The notes below the pieces were generated by a model, which was not told the DNA's origin, searched no databases, and worked only from the letters and a program-made list of their open reading frames with translations. This document shows positions 40,215 through 48,920 of a stretch of DNA of 64,000 nucleotides, one piece after another (the stretch's first letter is position 1; every line of letters starts with the position of its first letter). Source of the DNA: JAFGJU01 sp964570935 (GTDB lineage Bacteria > Eisenbacteria > RBG-16-71-46 > JAFGJU01); NCBI GenBank assembly GCA_964570935.1, contig CAZMZP010000075.1, positions 1 to 64,000 of the forward strand, in the 5' to 3' direction. Both the position numbers and the translations under genes were made by a program.

Positions 40215-41870
40215 ATGAGAGAAGCAGGCGTTCTCACCGGCGTTGTCCGGTCGTCCCGTCTCAACAAAGTTCCGGCATCGGCGCTCGTGGCCTTCTGTCT
40301 GGTGTGGGTCGTCGTCGCGGCGGCCGCGCCGGCGTGGTCTCAGACCGGGACTGTCGCAGAGCCTCCGGCCGACGATGACTGCCTGATGTGCCACGCGCCT
40401 GGGCAAGTAGCTCCCGCGGCGGACGCTCGGACGATCAGGGCCTCCGCTCACAGAGGGCTTGCGTGCGCGGCGTGCCATTCCGCGGTGACGGAGCTGCCTC
40501 ACGCGGACGAGGTCGCGCCCGTCACGTGCGCGGGCTGCCACGCCGAAGAAGCCGAGCAGTACCTGTCGCGGGGACACGGCCTCACGCTGGCGGAAGGCAG
40601 GACGCAGGCCGAGGCCTGCGGAGACTGCCATGGCGAGCCCCATTCGATCATCCCGGGGATGAGCCCCCATTCGCCCATCAACAGAAACCACGTTGTGGAG
40701 ACCTGCGGCAACTGCCACGGCGACGTGGCGGAGGAGCTGGTGGCCGGCGCGCACGGCGCCGCTGCCGGGTCCGGCGCGGCGGACGTGCCGGTCTGCACTG
40801 ACTGCCACGGAACGCACCTGATACTGCCCGAGACAGACCGTTCGTCGCCAGTGTTCCACACCGCGGTCGCGAGGACGTGCGCCGTCTGCCACGCCGACAA
40901 GGAGATGGCCACGAGGCACGGCCTCAAAGCCGACGTCGTGAAGACCTACAACGAGAGCTTCCACGGCCTGGCTCTTCAGTACGGCTCAACGCTGGCCGCG
41001 AACTGCGCCTCGTGCCACGGCTATCACAAGGTCCTTTCTCCGGACGACCCCGCGTCGCCCGTCAACAAGGCCAACCTTGAAGAGACCTGCCGGAAGTGTC
41101 ACCCCGGCGCCGGGCCCAAAGTCGTCTCTGGCAGCGTTCACTCCTCCCCGCCGCAGAGTACGACGCCGGTGGTCAAGTATGTGGCCATCATCTACATGAT
41201 ACTCATAGCCTTCACCATTCTGGGCATGGTCGCTTACGACACCCTCGATTTCCTGAGGCGGGCCATCGACCGGGTCTGGAACAGAAAGGCAGCCCGGAAG
41301 ATCTACGGGTCGCGGGTCTCCCAGAAAGTGCAGTACGGGCTGCTCGTCGCGAGCTTCGCCGTGCTGGCGTACACCGGATTTGCGCTCAACCGCCCGTACT
41401 CGTGGTGGACCGCGCCGCTCCGCTCGTTCGACAACCCTTCCGACGCCCGGGCTCTCATACACAGAATTGCCGCCGCGGTGTTCCTGGCCGTCTGCCTGTA
41501 TCACATTCTAGAAGCCAACCTGACGAAGAGGGGCAGGGAGCAGGCCAGGGCCCTCAGGCCAGGCCTCAAGGACTTCAAAGACCTTCTGGTCCAGCTCAAG
41601 TACAATTTCGGTTTCTCCAAACAGCGTCCGGCGTTCGGCAGGTACGACTACGTCGAGAAAAGCGAGTACTGGGCCATGGCCTGGGGAACTGCGGTCATGA
41701 CGTTGACGGGCTTCCTCCTCCTGGCCGAGAACGTGACTTTGAGACTCTTCCCGCTCTGGGTGTCGGAGCTGGCCACGGGAGTCCATTTCTTCGAGGCCGT
41801 GCTGGCGGGACTTTCGGCGATTGTGTGGCACGCTTACTGGACCGTGTTTGATTCCCACGGGCACAAATGA
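40215..41870 (+). CDS. Nine-heme cytochrome c fused to a membrane cytochrome b-like domain
   Basis: The 551-residue protein starts with a signal anchor (ASALVAFCLVWVVVAAAAPAW). Nine CxxCH sites follow between about residues 56 and 297 (CLMCH, CAACH, CAGCH, CGDCH, CGNCH, CTDCH, CAVCH, CASCH, CRKCH). The C-terminal part is a membrane domain with about five helices and His residues that could bind b-heme (RALIHRIAAAVFLAVCLYHILEA; VHFFEAVLAGLSAIVWHAYW). It probably moves electrons between the quinone pool and periplasmic carriers. GGAGGTGAGAC precedes ATG 40215. Its stop overlaps the next gene's start (ATGA). Confidence 0.9.
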   Translation: MREAGVLTGVVRSSRLNKVPASALVAFCLVWVVVAAAAPAWSQTGTVAEPPADDDCLMCHAPGQVAPAADARTIRASAHRGLACAACHSAVTELPHADEVAPVTCAGCHAEEAEQYLSRGHGLTLAEGRTQAEACGDCHGEPHSIIPGMSPHSPINRNHVVETCGNCHGDVAEELVAGAHGAAAGSGAADVPVCTDCHGTHLILPETDRSSPVFHTAVARTCAVCHADKEMATRHGLKADVVKTYNESFHGLALQYGSTLAANCASCHGYHKVLSPDDPASPVNKANLEETCRKCHPGAGPKVVSGSVHSSPPQSTTPVVKYVAIIYMILIAFTILGMVAYDTLDFLRRAIDRVWNRKAARKIYGSRVSQKVQYGLLVASFAVLAYTGFALNRPYSWWTAPLRSFDNPSDARALIHRIAAAVFLAVCLYHILEANLTKRGREQARALRPGLKDFKDLLVQLKYNFGFSKQRPAFGRYDYVEKSEYWAMAWGTAVMTLTGFLLLAENVTLRLFPLWVSELATGVHFFEAVLAGLSAIVWHAYWTVFDSHGHK

Positions 41871-44557
41871 ACGGCTCGCGAGACATTCCGCCCGGTGAGT
41901 CCGACGCGTCGGCGCCGGGCCCGACGTCGTCGACCGCGTCTGGGCCGGCCGCTCCCGAAGCCCCCGGTCAGCGCGCGGTGGAAGAGGGTGTCTCCGGGTC
42001 GCTGACAACACTCGTCCTCCTCCTTCTGGGGTTCACGGCTACGTCCGGCCAGATCTTCCTCCTGCGTGAATTCATAAGCACGTTCCACGGCAACGAGCTC
42101 GTCATCGGCGTATATCTGTCCGTATGGCTGCTGGCGACCGCCGCGGGCAGCGGTCCGGCGTACGCGTTCCTGGCGCGACGAACCGGCCGCGGAGCGCGCA
42201 CGCCGGGCTCTCTCCATTCCGCCGGTCCGGAGACTTCGCTGCTTCTCCGGTTCGCGGTCGTCGAGGCGCTCGCCGCCGGAGGACTTCTGTTCGCGGTCGT
42301 TGGTCTGATGGCGCCTCCGGCGCAGCTGAGGCCGTCCCCCGGGGAAGTGGTCGGGCTGGTGAGCGCCCTGGCGTGCTCGGCCGTGTTCTTGTTTCCGTTC
42401 TGTGTCTTCCAGGGACTTCTATTCCCGCTGGGGGCCGCGTTGGTACGGAGTCGCGGACGCCGTGCGGGCCCGAACCCGGCAGGCGGGGAAGAGGGTGCGC
42501 CCGAACGCGCGGCACGAAACGTGATAACCGGGCGCGCGGCGTCCGTGTCGCGCGTTTATTTCCTGGAGGCGGCCGGCGCCGCCGCGGGAGGTCTTCTGCT
42601 CAGTCTTCTGCTGGTCCGTCTACTCGGCTCCTTCAGGATTGCGTCGGCCCTGGCTTCGCTCAACTTGTTTGCGGCGGCCGCGGTCGCGTACTCCGCGTCA
42701 AGAGCCGCCGGCGCCGTGTCCACGGGGCCGGCCGCGTCCTTGGAGCCCGGGGTCGAAGCCCCCGCCCGCCCGCTTGCGAGGCCGCGGCTGAGCCGGTGGC
42801 TGTCGTGGGTCCTTGCCTGCCTCTGCGGGGTCTCACTCGTCGTGTGTGTTCTGGACCCTGTCACCGGCAGAACCGCGTCGCTCAAGTGGGGAGGCCTGAC
42901 AGTGCGGGAGGTCAGGCAGTCGCGTTACGGCAACCTCGCCGTCCTGTCAGTTGACTCGCAGTACTCCGTCTACCAGGATGGGCTCCTCGTCGCCACCACG
43001 GACGACGTCCAGTCTTCGGAAGAAATCGGCCATATACCCATGCTCGAGCATCCCCGGCCCGAGCGCGTCCTGCTGATCGGTGGAGGAATCGGCGGCGTCG
43101 TGCGCGAGATGCTGAAGCACCCATCTCTCGTCCGGCTCGATTACGTTGAGCTGGACCCCGACCTGATAGCCTTGGCCCGAGACGTCCTGCCGCGGGAGAA
43201 GGTGGCGGACTTGAGCGACCCGCGCGTGAGAGTGCTGTACCAGGACGGACGGCGGTTCCTGCAGACAACTGCCGAGCGCTACGACCTCGTGACGATGCAG
43301 GTTCCCCCTCCGTACACGGCACAGTTCAACAGATTCTACACGCATGAGTTCTTCGGACTGGTGCGGCGTCATCTGAGGCCGGGTGGAGTGTTCGCCTTCG
43401 CCCTGCCGGAGGTGAAAGAATACGTCTCCCGGGAGCTGGCCTCGTTCCTGGCCGCGCTCGTTAGGACCGCCGCCGGCGAGTTCAGGACGGTGGTTCTTGT
43501 GCCGGCCAGCCGTAGTCTCCTGGTGTGCTCTCCTGACCAGAACGACTACGTCGTCGCGTCGCCAGACTCTCTGGTGGACCGCCTGGCCGCCCGGGGAGTG
43601 GTTACGCTGTTCGTGAGGGACTATTTCCTTTCGGCCACGCTGTCCCCGGACAGGCTGAGGTACGCGGAAGAGCGGGTCAGGGCACAGGACGGCCGCGTAA
43701 ACACGGACTTGCGGCCGATAGGGTTCTACTATGACCTCGTGCTGTGGAGCGCGGAATACGAGCGGGTCGCGGCCGTGGGTCTGAGATGGGTATTCGCGCA
43801 CGCGTGGGTGGTCTGGGCCGCGGCGGGCGCCCTGGCCGCGGCGCTCTTGCTCCCGGCCGTGGGCAGCCGCTCCCGGGCGCGCGGCGCGCTTCTGCCGTCG
43901 GCCCTGGCCGTGTCGGGCTTCGCGGCCATGGTGCTGGAGCTCGAGATAGTGCTCTGCTTTCAGCTCCTGTACGGGAATCTGTACGACAGGATAGGGATAC
44001 TGTTCACCGCCTACATGGTCGGACTGGCGGCGGGGGCGTGGACTGAGAGGCGGTGGAAATCCGGGCAGGAAGACGCCGCCGGCGGGGGCACGCTGTCACT
44101 CGCGCTCACGCGGCCTGCCGTGCTGCAGTTCCTGACCGCCGGTTTCGCGGCTTGCTTCCTGGTCCTGGTCCATTTTGCACCGCGAAGCGGAGTGCCGGCT
44201 GCGAGGGCGTTGCTCGAATGGCTGTTCCCGCTGCTTTCGGGCGTGGCAGGCGGGTTGGGAGGGGCCTTCTTCAGCTCGGCCGGCAGGGCGTACTTTGACC
44301 GCTCCGGCGGGCGCCGCCAGCGCGTGCAGACTGCCGGTGCCGGCTACCCGGACGTTGGGCTGGGTGCCACCTACGCTTGGGACCTGGCGGGCTCCTGGGC
44401 CGGCGCAGTTCTCACGAGCTCGATTCTGTTTCCGGTGGTGGGGGTGCTGGTCGCCACGAGCGTGGTCGGCGGTCTGCTCGTAGCTTCCGGATGTGGACTG
44501 GTCCTGGCCGCACGCCGCGCTCAGCCCCATACGCCAGCAATCGGGCCCCCGCAGTAG
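41867..44557 (+). CDS. Membrane-embedded spermidine-synthase-like protein
   Basis: The 896-residue protein has about seven N-terminal helices (from FTATSGQIFLLREFIS), a cytoplasmic spermidine-synthase-like Rossmann domain (about residues 340-620) and about seven C-terminal helices. The domain keeps VLLIGGGIGGVVREML, YVELDPDLIALARD and YQDGRRFLQ, but the catalytic region reads YDLVTMQVPPPYTAQ, without the Asp of true aminopropyltransferases, and GGGDGG has become GGGIGG. It is thus unlikely to make spermidine. Its start overlaps the nine-heme cytochrome, so it may modify or assist an electron-transfer complex (inference). The end overlaps the convergent AmrS gene by 37 bases. Confidence 0.8.
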   Translation: MNGSRDIPPGESDASAPGPTSSTASGPAAPEAPGQRAVEEGVSGSLTTLVLLLLGFTATSGQIFLLREFISTFHGNELVIGVYLSVWLLATAAGSGPAYAFLARRTGRGARTPGSLHSAGPETSLLLRFAVVEALAAGGLLFAVVGLMAPPAQLRPSPGEVVGLVSALACSAVFLFPFCVFQGLLFPLGAALVRSRGRRAGPNPAGGEEGAPERAARNVITGRAASVSRVYFLEAAGAAAGGLLLSLLLVRLLGSFRIASALASLNLFAAAAVAYSASRAAGAVSTGPAASLEPGVEAPARPLARPRLSRWLSWVLACLCGVSLVVCVLDPVTGRTASLKWGGLTVREVRQSRYGNLAVLSVDSQYSVYQDGLLVATTDDVQSSEEIGHIPMLEHPRPERVLLIGGGIGGVVREMLKHPSLVRLDYVELDPDLIALARDVLPREKVADLSDPRVRVLYQDGRRFLQTTAERYDLVTMQVPPPYTAQFNRFYTHEFFGLVRRHLRPGGVFAFALPEVKEYVSRELASFLAALVRTAAGEFRTVVLVPASRSLLVCSPDQNDYVVASPDSLVDRLAARGVVTLFVRDYFLSATLSPDRLRYAEERVRAQDGRVNTDLRPIGFYYDLVLWSAEYERVAAVGLRWVFAHAWVVWAAAGALAAALLLPAVGSRSRARGALLPSALAVSGFAAMVLELEIVLCFQLLYGNLYDRIGILFTAYMVGLAAGAWTERRWKSGQEDAAGGGTLSLALTRPAVLQFLTAGFAACFLVLVHFAPRSGVPAARALLEWLFPLLSGVAGGLGGAFFSSAGRAYFDRSGGRRQRVQTAGAGYPDVGLGATYAWDLAGSWAGAVLTSSILFPVVGVLVATSVVGGLLVASGCGLVLAARRAQPHTPAIGPPQ

Positions 44558-45729
44558 GCGCAGCGTCCCCGCGACACTTTCATTTCGAGGATGGAATAGC
44601 CGGCGCGCTTGACGACCGGCTTCGTGCATTTGGGACAGTAAGTGTGCTCCGCCTCGTGTCCGGGCACGTTGCCGATGTAGACGTAGTTGAGCCCGGCGCC
44701 CTTCGCGATCTTCCAGGCCCTCTCCAGGGTCGATATCGGAGTCTGCGGCAGCTTCTTCATCTTGTAGATGGGGTAGAAGCGCGAGAAATGGAGCGGCACG
44801 TCGGGCCCGAGCTGCTTGGCCACCCACCTTGCCATGGACGAGAGCTCCGAGTCTCCGTCGTTTAGCGTCGGAAGCACCAGGTACACTATCTCGTACCACA
44901 CGCGGGAGTTCTTAAGCAGGACCAGTGTGTCCAGCACCGGTTTCAGCGTGGCGTCGCAGACATCCTTGTAGTACTTCTCCGTGAACGCCTTTAGGTCAAC
45001 CTTCACGGCACCGAGGTGCCTGCAGGCCTCCAGCATGGGCTCCCGGTTGATGTAGCCGTTTGAGACCATGACCGTCTTGAGCCCGGAGCGGTTTCCCAGC
45101 GCCGCCACGTCCATCATGTACTCAACAGCGACGACGCCCGGCTCGGAATACGTGAAGGCCACGGTGGACGCGGACGCCCGCCTGGCCGCCTCCACGGTCT
45201 CCTCCGGCGGCAGATAGTAGTTCTCCGTCTGCTCGGGCCTGGCCTGCGACATCTCCCAGTTCTGGCAGAACTTGCAGTCCATGTTGCAGCCGGCCGTGCC
45301 CAGAGAGAAAGACTTGGTGCCGGGCAGATAGTGAAAGAACGGCTTCTTCTCGATGGGGTCGACGTGGACGGCGCACGGAAGCCCGTGGCCGAGCGAGTAG
45401 TAAACGCCGCGGCGGTTTTCCCGGGCGCCGCAGTAACCCCTTTCAATGTCGCCCACCCTGCACTTCCTGGGGCAGACCTGGCATTCCACCTCCATCTCGG
45501 GAAGCTTCTTGTAGAACGACGCCTCCCTGGGTGGGGTCTGCCGCACGGGTTGTGCGCTGGCGCCCTGCTGAGCGAACGCGGCGCCTTCGGCGGCGCCGGA
45601 ACCGAGGCGAGATCCCCCCGGGCCGGAAAACGGGAACGGAACTGGCGAAGAGGCCGGCGCCAGCGACGCGCCCAGGGCGCCGCCGGAGATCATTCCAAGT
45701 TTCTTCAGGAACTTCCTGCGGCCGCGCAT
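44521..45729 (-). CDS. amrS: AmmeMemoRadiSam radical SAM enzyme with Tat signal
   Basis: The 402-residue protein has an N-terminal RGRRKFLKKLGMISGGALGA, a twin-arginine signal, then a Cys-rich region (CQVCPRKCRVGDIERGYCGAR), the radical SAM motif CNMDCKFC and the family's C-terminal zinc-ribbon-like CPKC and CAYCGG. The core GTAGCNMDCKFCQNWEMSQ is typical of AmmeMemoRadiSam AmrS proteins, whose substrate is unknown. ATG 45729 overlaps the DUF362 stop by one base (TGATG). A radical SAM enzyme with an export signal is odd because SAM and reductant are cytoplasmic; the signal could also serve as anchor. Confidence 0.9.
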   Translation of the reverse strand: MRGRRKFLKKLGMISGGALGASLAPASSPVPFPFSGPGGSRLGSGAAEGAAFAQQGASAQPVRQTPPREASFYKKLPEMEVECQVCPRKCRVGDIERGYCGARENRRGVYYSLGHGLPCAVHVDPIEKKPFFHYLPGTKSFSLGTAGCNMDCKFCQNWEMSQARPEQTENYYLPPEETVEAARRASASTVAFTYSEPGVVAVEYMMDVAALGNRSGLKTVMVSNGYINREPMLEACRHLGAVKVDLKAFTEKYYKDVCDATLKPVLDTLVLLKNSRVWYEIVYLVLPTLNDGDSELSSMARWVAKQLGPDVPLHFSRFYPIYKMKKLPQTPISTLERAWKIAKGAGLNYVYIGNVPGHEAEHTYCPKCTKPVVKRAGYSILEMKVSRGRCAYCGGPIAGVWG

Positions 45730-46766
45730 CACGCCACCTCCAGATTGAGGACGTCGATGCCCGCGCGCTCCGACACTCCGAGCCCGAGTGCGGAGGCCGC
45801 CGCCAGGTACCCGGGGTAGCGACCCTCCTCGCGGAACGTCCTCAGCCCGGCAGATTTTCTCAGCCTGTCGGTCTCTTCCAGACACACCGTGTCCAGAGCC
45901 ACCGGGTCGGTGGAGACCAATATGCCGCCGAATTCCGTCGTCCACCTGGGCTTGTAACCTGGACCGCCGTGCACCTGCACCCTCACGGCGTCACATACGT
46001 TGAGCCGCGTCTTCCTCCTTATCGCCGGGTGCGAATTCACGTCGGCCACGAAAGGAGAGCATCCGTTCGCATGATACTTGTTGGGGTTGTGGATTGCCCC
46101 GTAGTTGTTCTTGAGCGCGGCCGAGACGCCGGCCAGGGAGTGCTCTTTCAGGACGGGCACGTTTATTATCGCGGTCGCCGTCTCGGTCACTATCCTGGAA
46201 TAGCATGACCCGATTGACCCCAGCTCCGTCGGGAAGGTCTCGTAGCCCGCGGACGGAGCGTCCGTCCCGAAACAGCGCGGTCCGTCCCCGGAGAAGTTGA
46301 CCGCGAACCCGGCGGACCCGAGCTCGCGCGTGGTCCTGTCCCACACGAGGATGTTCTTTCCGCTAAGCCCGCAGGACATGAGGTTCTTCGTGATGGCGGC
46401 GACCAGAAGAGGAGACGTGGAGAGGGTCTTTCCGTTTATCGCGTTCACCTTGATTGCGACCACGTCTTCGGCGGAGAAGAGAGCTGCCCAGGCGTCGTCC
46501 GTTCTGGCGGCCCCGGTGAGGCGCCTCATGGAGGCGTCCAGGACCGCCTTGTAGAAGGCCGCCGGGTCGGAGGCGCCGCCGGTCTTTCTGGCAATCAGCA
46601 CCAGGGCTCTTGCCGCACCTGCGGGTCGGGTCGCGGACGCTGCGCCGCCGGGCGCGGCACGGCCGAGGCCGGGGAACAGACCCACTCCCAGACCCGCCGC
46701 CACTGCCAGGGATCTTGTGACGAAGTCTCTTCGCGTGATGCGGTCGCGGCCGCCTGGCTTGCTCAT
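45729..46766 (-). CDS. DUF362 domain protein with Tat signal
   Basis: The 345-residue protein has a twin-arginine signal (ITRRDFVTRSLAVAAGLGVG, about residues 10-29) and the DUF362 core: EDVVAIKVNAING, TATAIINVPVLKEHSLAGVSAALKNNYGAIHNP and STDPVALDTVCLEETDRLR. DUF362 proteins occur with iron-sulfur enzymes and may have a redox or cofactor role, but their function is not known. It lies between AmrS (TGATG overlap) and the MEMO-AMMECR1 gene (7 bases), so all three are one unit on the minus strand. No ferredoxin domain is attached, unlike many DUF362 proteins. Confidence 0.88.
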   Translation of the reverse strand: MSKPGGRDRITRRDFVTRSLAVAAGLGVGLFPGLGRAAPGGAASATRPAGAARALVLIARKTGGASDPAAFYKAVLDASMRRLTGAARTDDAWAALFSAEDVVAIKVNAINGKTLSTSPLLVAAITKNLMSCGLSGKNILVWDRTTRELGSAGFAVNFSGDGPRCFGTDAPSAGYETFPTELGSIGSCYSRIVTETATAIINVPVLKEHSLAGVSAALKNNYGAIHNPNKYHANGCSPFVADVNSHPAIRRKTRLNVCDAVRVQVHGGPGYKPRWTTEFGGILVSTDPVALDTVCLEETDRLRKSAGLRTFREEGRYPGYLAAASALGLGVSERAGIDVLNLEVA

Positions 46767-46773
46767 GCGGCCC

Positions 46774-48363
46774 TCACTTCCTCTGCACTTCCCCTTCAGA
46801 GAACACTTCCGCCGTGAAAAGGTACACGTCCGCGTCCTTCTTCCAGGCGTCGGCCTCGAGCCCCGCTTTCTCGAGGCAGCAGTGTCTCAGGAACTCCTCC
46901 TTCGACCACCCGGTCTCGTCGGCCACCTGGGGCAGGTAGCAGCCGCCCCTTCCGCCCTTCATCACGTATATGCCGTGCTTCCCCAGCTCCAGCTCGCTTA
47001 CGTCGCCCATCTTGCGCAGCGGGGACAACACCGATATCTCTATCTCGACCTTGTCCAGCTCCGGCAGCGTCACCGGCGGGAACCTGGAATCCTGCGTGGC
47101 TGCCGACACGGCCATCTGCGAGACCACCTTGTACAGCGGCTCGTCCGCGGTGAACCTTCCAATGCAGCCCCTGAGCTGCCCGTCCCTGTGCAGCGTAACG
47201 AACGCACCCTGGTGGCCGGTGAGAGATGGATCAGTAAGCTTGAAGTCGGGCAGGGGCTTTCTTCTCAGGATCGCGTCGATGGAGACTCTGGCGACCGACA
47301 GCAGCTTCTTCCTGTCCGCCCTGCCCAGAGTCCCTTCGCTCATGGCCGCGGCCGGCTTTGGGACGGCCGCTTCCGGCGAAGGCCTCTTGCCGGCGCCGCC
47401 CCCGGAGCTCTCGTAGATCGCGGCTGCCGCGTAACCCACCACTCCGGTCTTGTCCCCGGACACGTCGCCCGAGTTGGCGTACTTGAGCACGGTTACGGCG
47501 TCCGCGCCCAGGGCCTTGCAGGCCGCCATCGTGATCATTACGGCCGCGCTGCCGCACATCGTGACGGCCAGGTTCTGCGCGGGTCTTCGCATGGTCGCCT
47601 CTTCCTTCGCGTACATCGTTTCCAGGTTCATCGTCTTCCATGATTCGACGGTCTCGCGGTCCACCCTGTTGGCGTCGTCGTAGGCCGGGTAGTGCGACAG
47701 GTCCGAGCTGGCCACGAACAGTGCCTTCCTGCCCTTGACGGCGCCGGCCAGAGCGCGTCCGAGCTCCTCGCAGCGGTCGGGCGGAAGGTCTCTCGTGACC
47801 ACGGGAACTATCTTGAAGTCTTTCAGCACGCGCTGCAGGAACGGAAGCTGGACCTCCAGGGAGTGCTCCGCGACGTGCGCGCCCGGGTCGTCCGTGAAGT
47901 CGCCACCAAGACTCACGATGGCACTGGCCAGGCTCTCGTCTACGGGGACGCTGCCGAGAGGGGTGCTGAAGCTTCCCGACGTGTATACCGCGGCCGCCTC
48001 CACGGGTGCTCTGTGAGAGGGTCCTATCAGTATCACGACGTCATAGTCCGCGCCGCGCACTGCGGAGAAGGCGTAGGCGGCGACCTGCCCCGAATACGCG
48101 TAGCCCGCGTGCGGAGAGATTATGCCGATTACCCGGCCCGGTACACGGGTCTCGGGCGTGTCCGCGCTCTTCAGGAATTCGTCCACGACGCGCCCCAGCT
48201 CCGAGGCCCCTCCGGGGTAAAACGCTCCCGCTACGGCCGGTCTTCTCACCTGGGCCACCTCCTTCCGAGCAGTTTCAGAAGTTCCGGAGCTGGAACAGGC
48301 CGACAGGACGGCCAGGCCCAGCGCCGACAGCATCACGGCAGAATGAAACCTGCGCCTCTTCAT
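46774..48363 (-). CDS. Lipoprotein MEMO-AMMECR1 fusion (AmrB-AmrA)
   Basis: The 529-residue protein has a lipoprotein signal (LGLAVLSACSSS, lipobox Cys near residue 23), a MEMO domain (RRPAVAGAFYPG, ISPHAGYAYSG, IGPSHRAPVEAAAVY, AEHSLEVQLPFLQ; about residues 40-310) with the His residues of the putative metal site, a linker, and an AMMECR1 domain (GAFVTLHRDGQLRGCIGRF, AATQDSRFPPVT, GKHGIYVMKGGRGGCYLPQV; about 345-525). Fusions of AmrB and AmrA are known; the lipoprotein signal is not the usual state. It is first of the exported three-gene unit. Confidence 0.9.
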   Translation of the reverse strand: MKRRRFHSAVMLSALGLAVLSACSSSGTSETARKEVAQVRRPAVAGAFYPGGASELGRVVDEFLKSADTPETRVPGRVIGIISPHAGYAYSGQVAAYAFSAVRGADYDVVILIGPSHRAPVEAAAVYTSGSFSTPLGSVPVDESLASAIVSLGGDFTDDPGAHVAEHSLEVQLPFLQRVLKDFKIVPVVTRDLPPDRCEELGRALAGAVKGRKALFVASSDLSHYPAYDDANRVDRETVESWKTMNLETMYAKEEATMRRPAQNLAVTMCGSAAVMITMAACKALGADAVTVLKYANSGDVSGDKTGVVGYAAAAIYESSGGGAGKRPSPEAAVPKPAAAMSEGTLGRADRKKLLSVARVSIDAILRRKPLPDFKLTDPSLTGHQGAFVTLHRDGQLRGCIGRFTADEPLYKVVSQMAVSAATQDSRFPPVTLPELDKVEIEISVLSPLRKMGDVSELELGKHGIYVMKGGRGGCYLPQVADETGWSKEEFLRHCCLEKAGLEADAWKKDADVYLFTAEVFSEGEVQRK

Positions 48364-48425
48364 GCCTTCATTTTACCACAATGCGGCGCGGCCGGCGCGG
48401 GAACCGTTCGGGCGCCCGGTGCGGT

Positions 48426-48920
48426 TCAGTCGAGGGTGCTTATCGTGAGGTCGGGCCGCTCGAGCAGTTGGAATTCTATTCCGACTTCCCCGAGCAGAGT
48501 GAGGGCGTCCTCGTCGGGATAACTCCCGCAGGCCACCACTCTCTCTATCTTGGCGTTGGCGAGGATCTTCGCGCACAGTATGCAGGGGGTGTGGGTGCAG
48601 TAGAGTGTGCCCTTCTGGATGCTGATTCCGTGAAGTCCGGCCTGTATGACGGCGTTCTGCTCAGCGTGGATCGCCCTGCAGACCTCGTGGCGCTCGCCGG
48701 ACGCTATTCCTTTCGCGTCCCGGAGGCACCCGAGCTCCAGGCAGTCCTTCACTCCGGACGGGGCCCCGTTGTAGCCGGTCGTGAGGAGACGCTTCTCCTT
48801 CACTATCACGGCGCCGACGTGGTGACGCGTGCACGTCGAGCGTTCGGCCACGAGGAAGGCGATCTTCATGAAATACTCGTCCCACGGGATTCTCGGGTGC
48901 CGCTGCCGGGGGGCGTTCAT
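48426..48920 (-). CDS. dCMP deaminase (ComEB-like)
   Basis: The 164-residue protein has the zinc-dependent deaminase motifs: AIHAEQNAVIQAG (His and catalytic Glu) and HTPCILCAKILANA (PCxxC), with STCTRHHVGAVIVKEKRLLTTGYNGAP at the N-terminus, as in dCMP deaminases. It converts dCMP to dUMP for thymidylate synthesis, or acts as a ComEB-type protein. ATG 48920 is preceded by AAAGGAGG and overlaps the upstream MFS stop (TGATG), so it is translationally coupled. Its function fits the nucleotide-salvage theme at 55-64 kb though not in that operon. Confidence 0.92.
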   Translation of the reverse strand: MNAPRQRHPRIPWDEYFMKIAFLVAERSTCTRHHVGAVIVKEKRLLTTGYNGAPSGVKDCLELGCLRDAKGIASGERHEVCRAIHAEQNAVIQAGLHGISIQKGTLYCTHTPCILCAKILANAKIERVVACGSYPDEDALTLLGEVGIEFQLLERPDLTISTLD

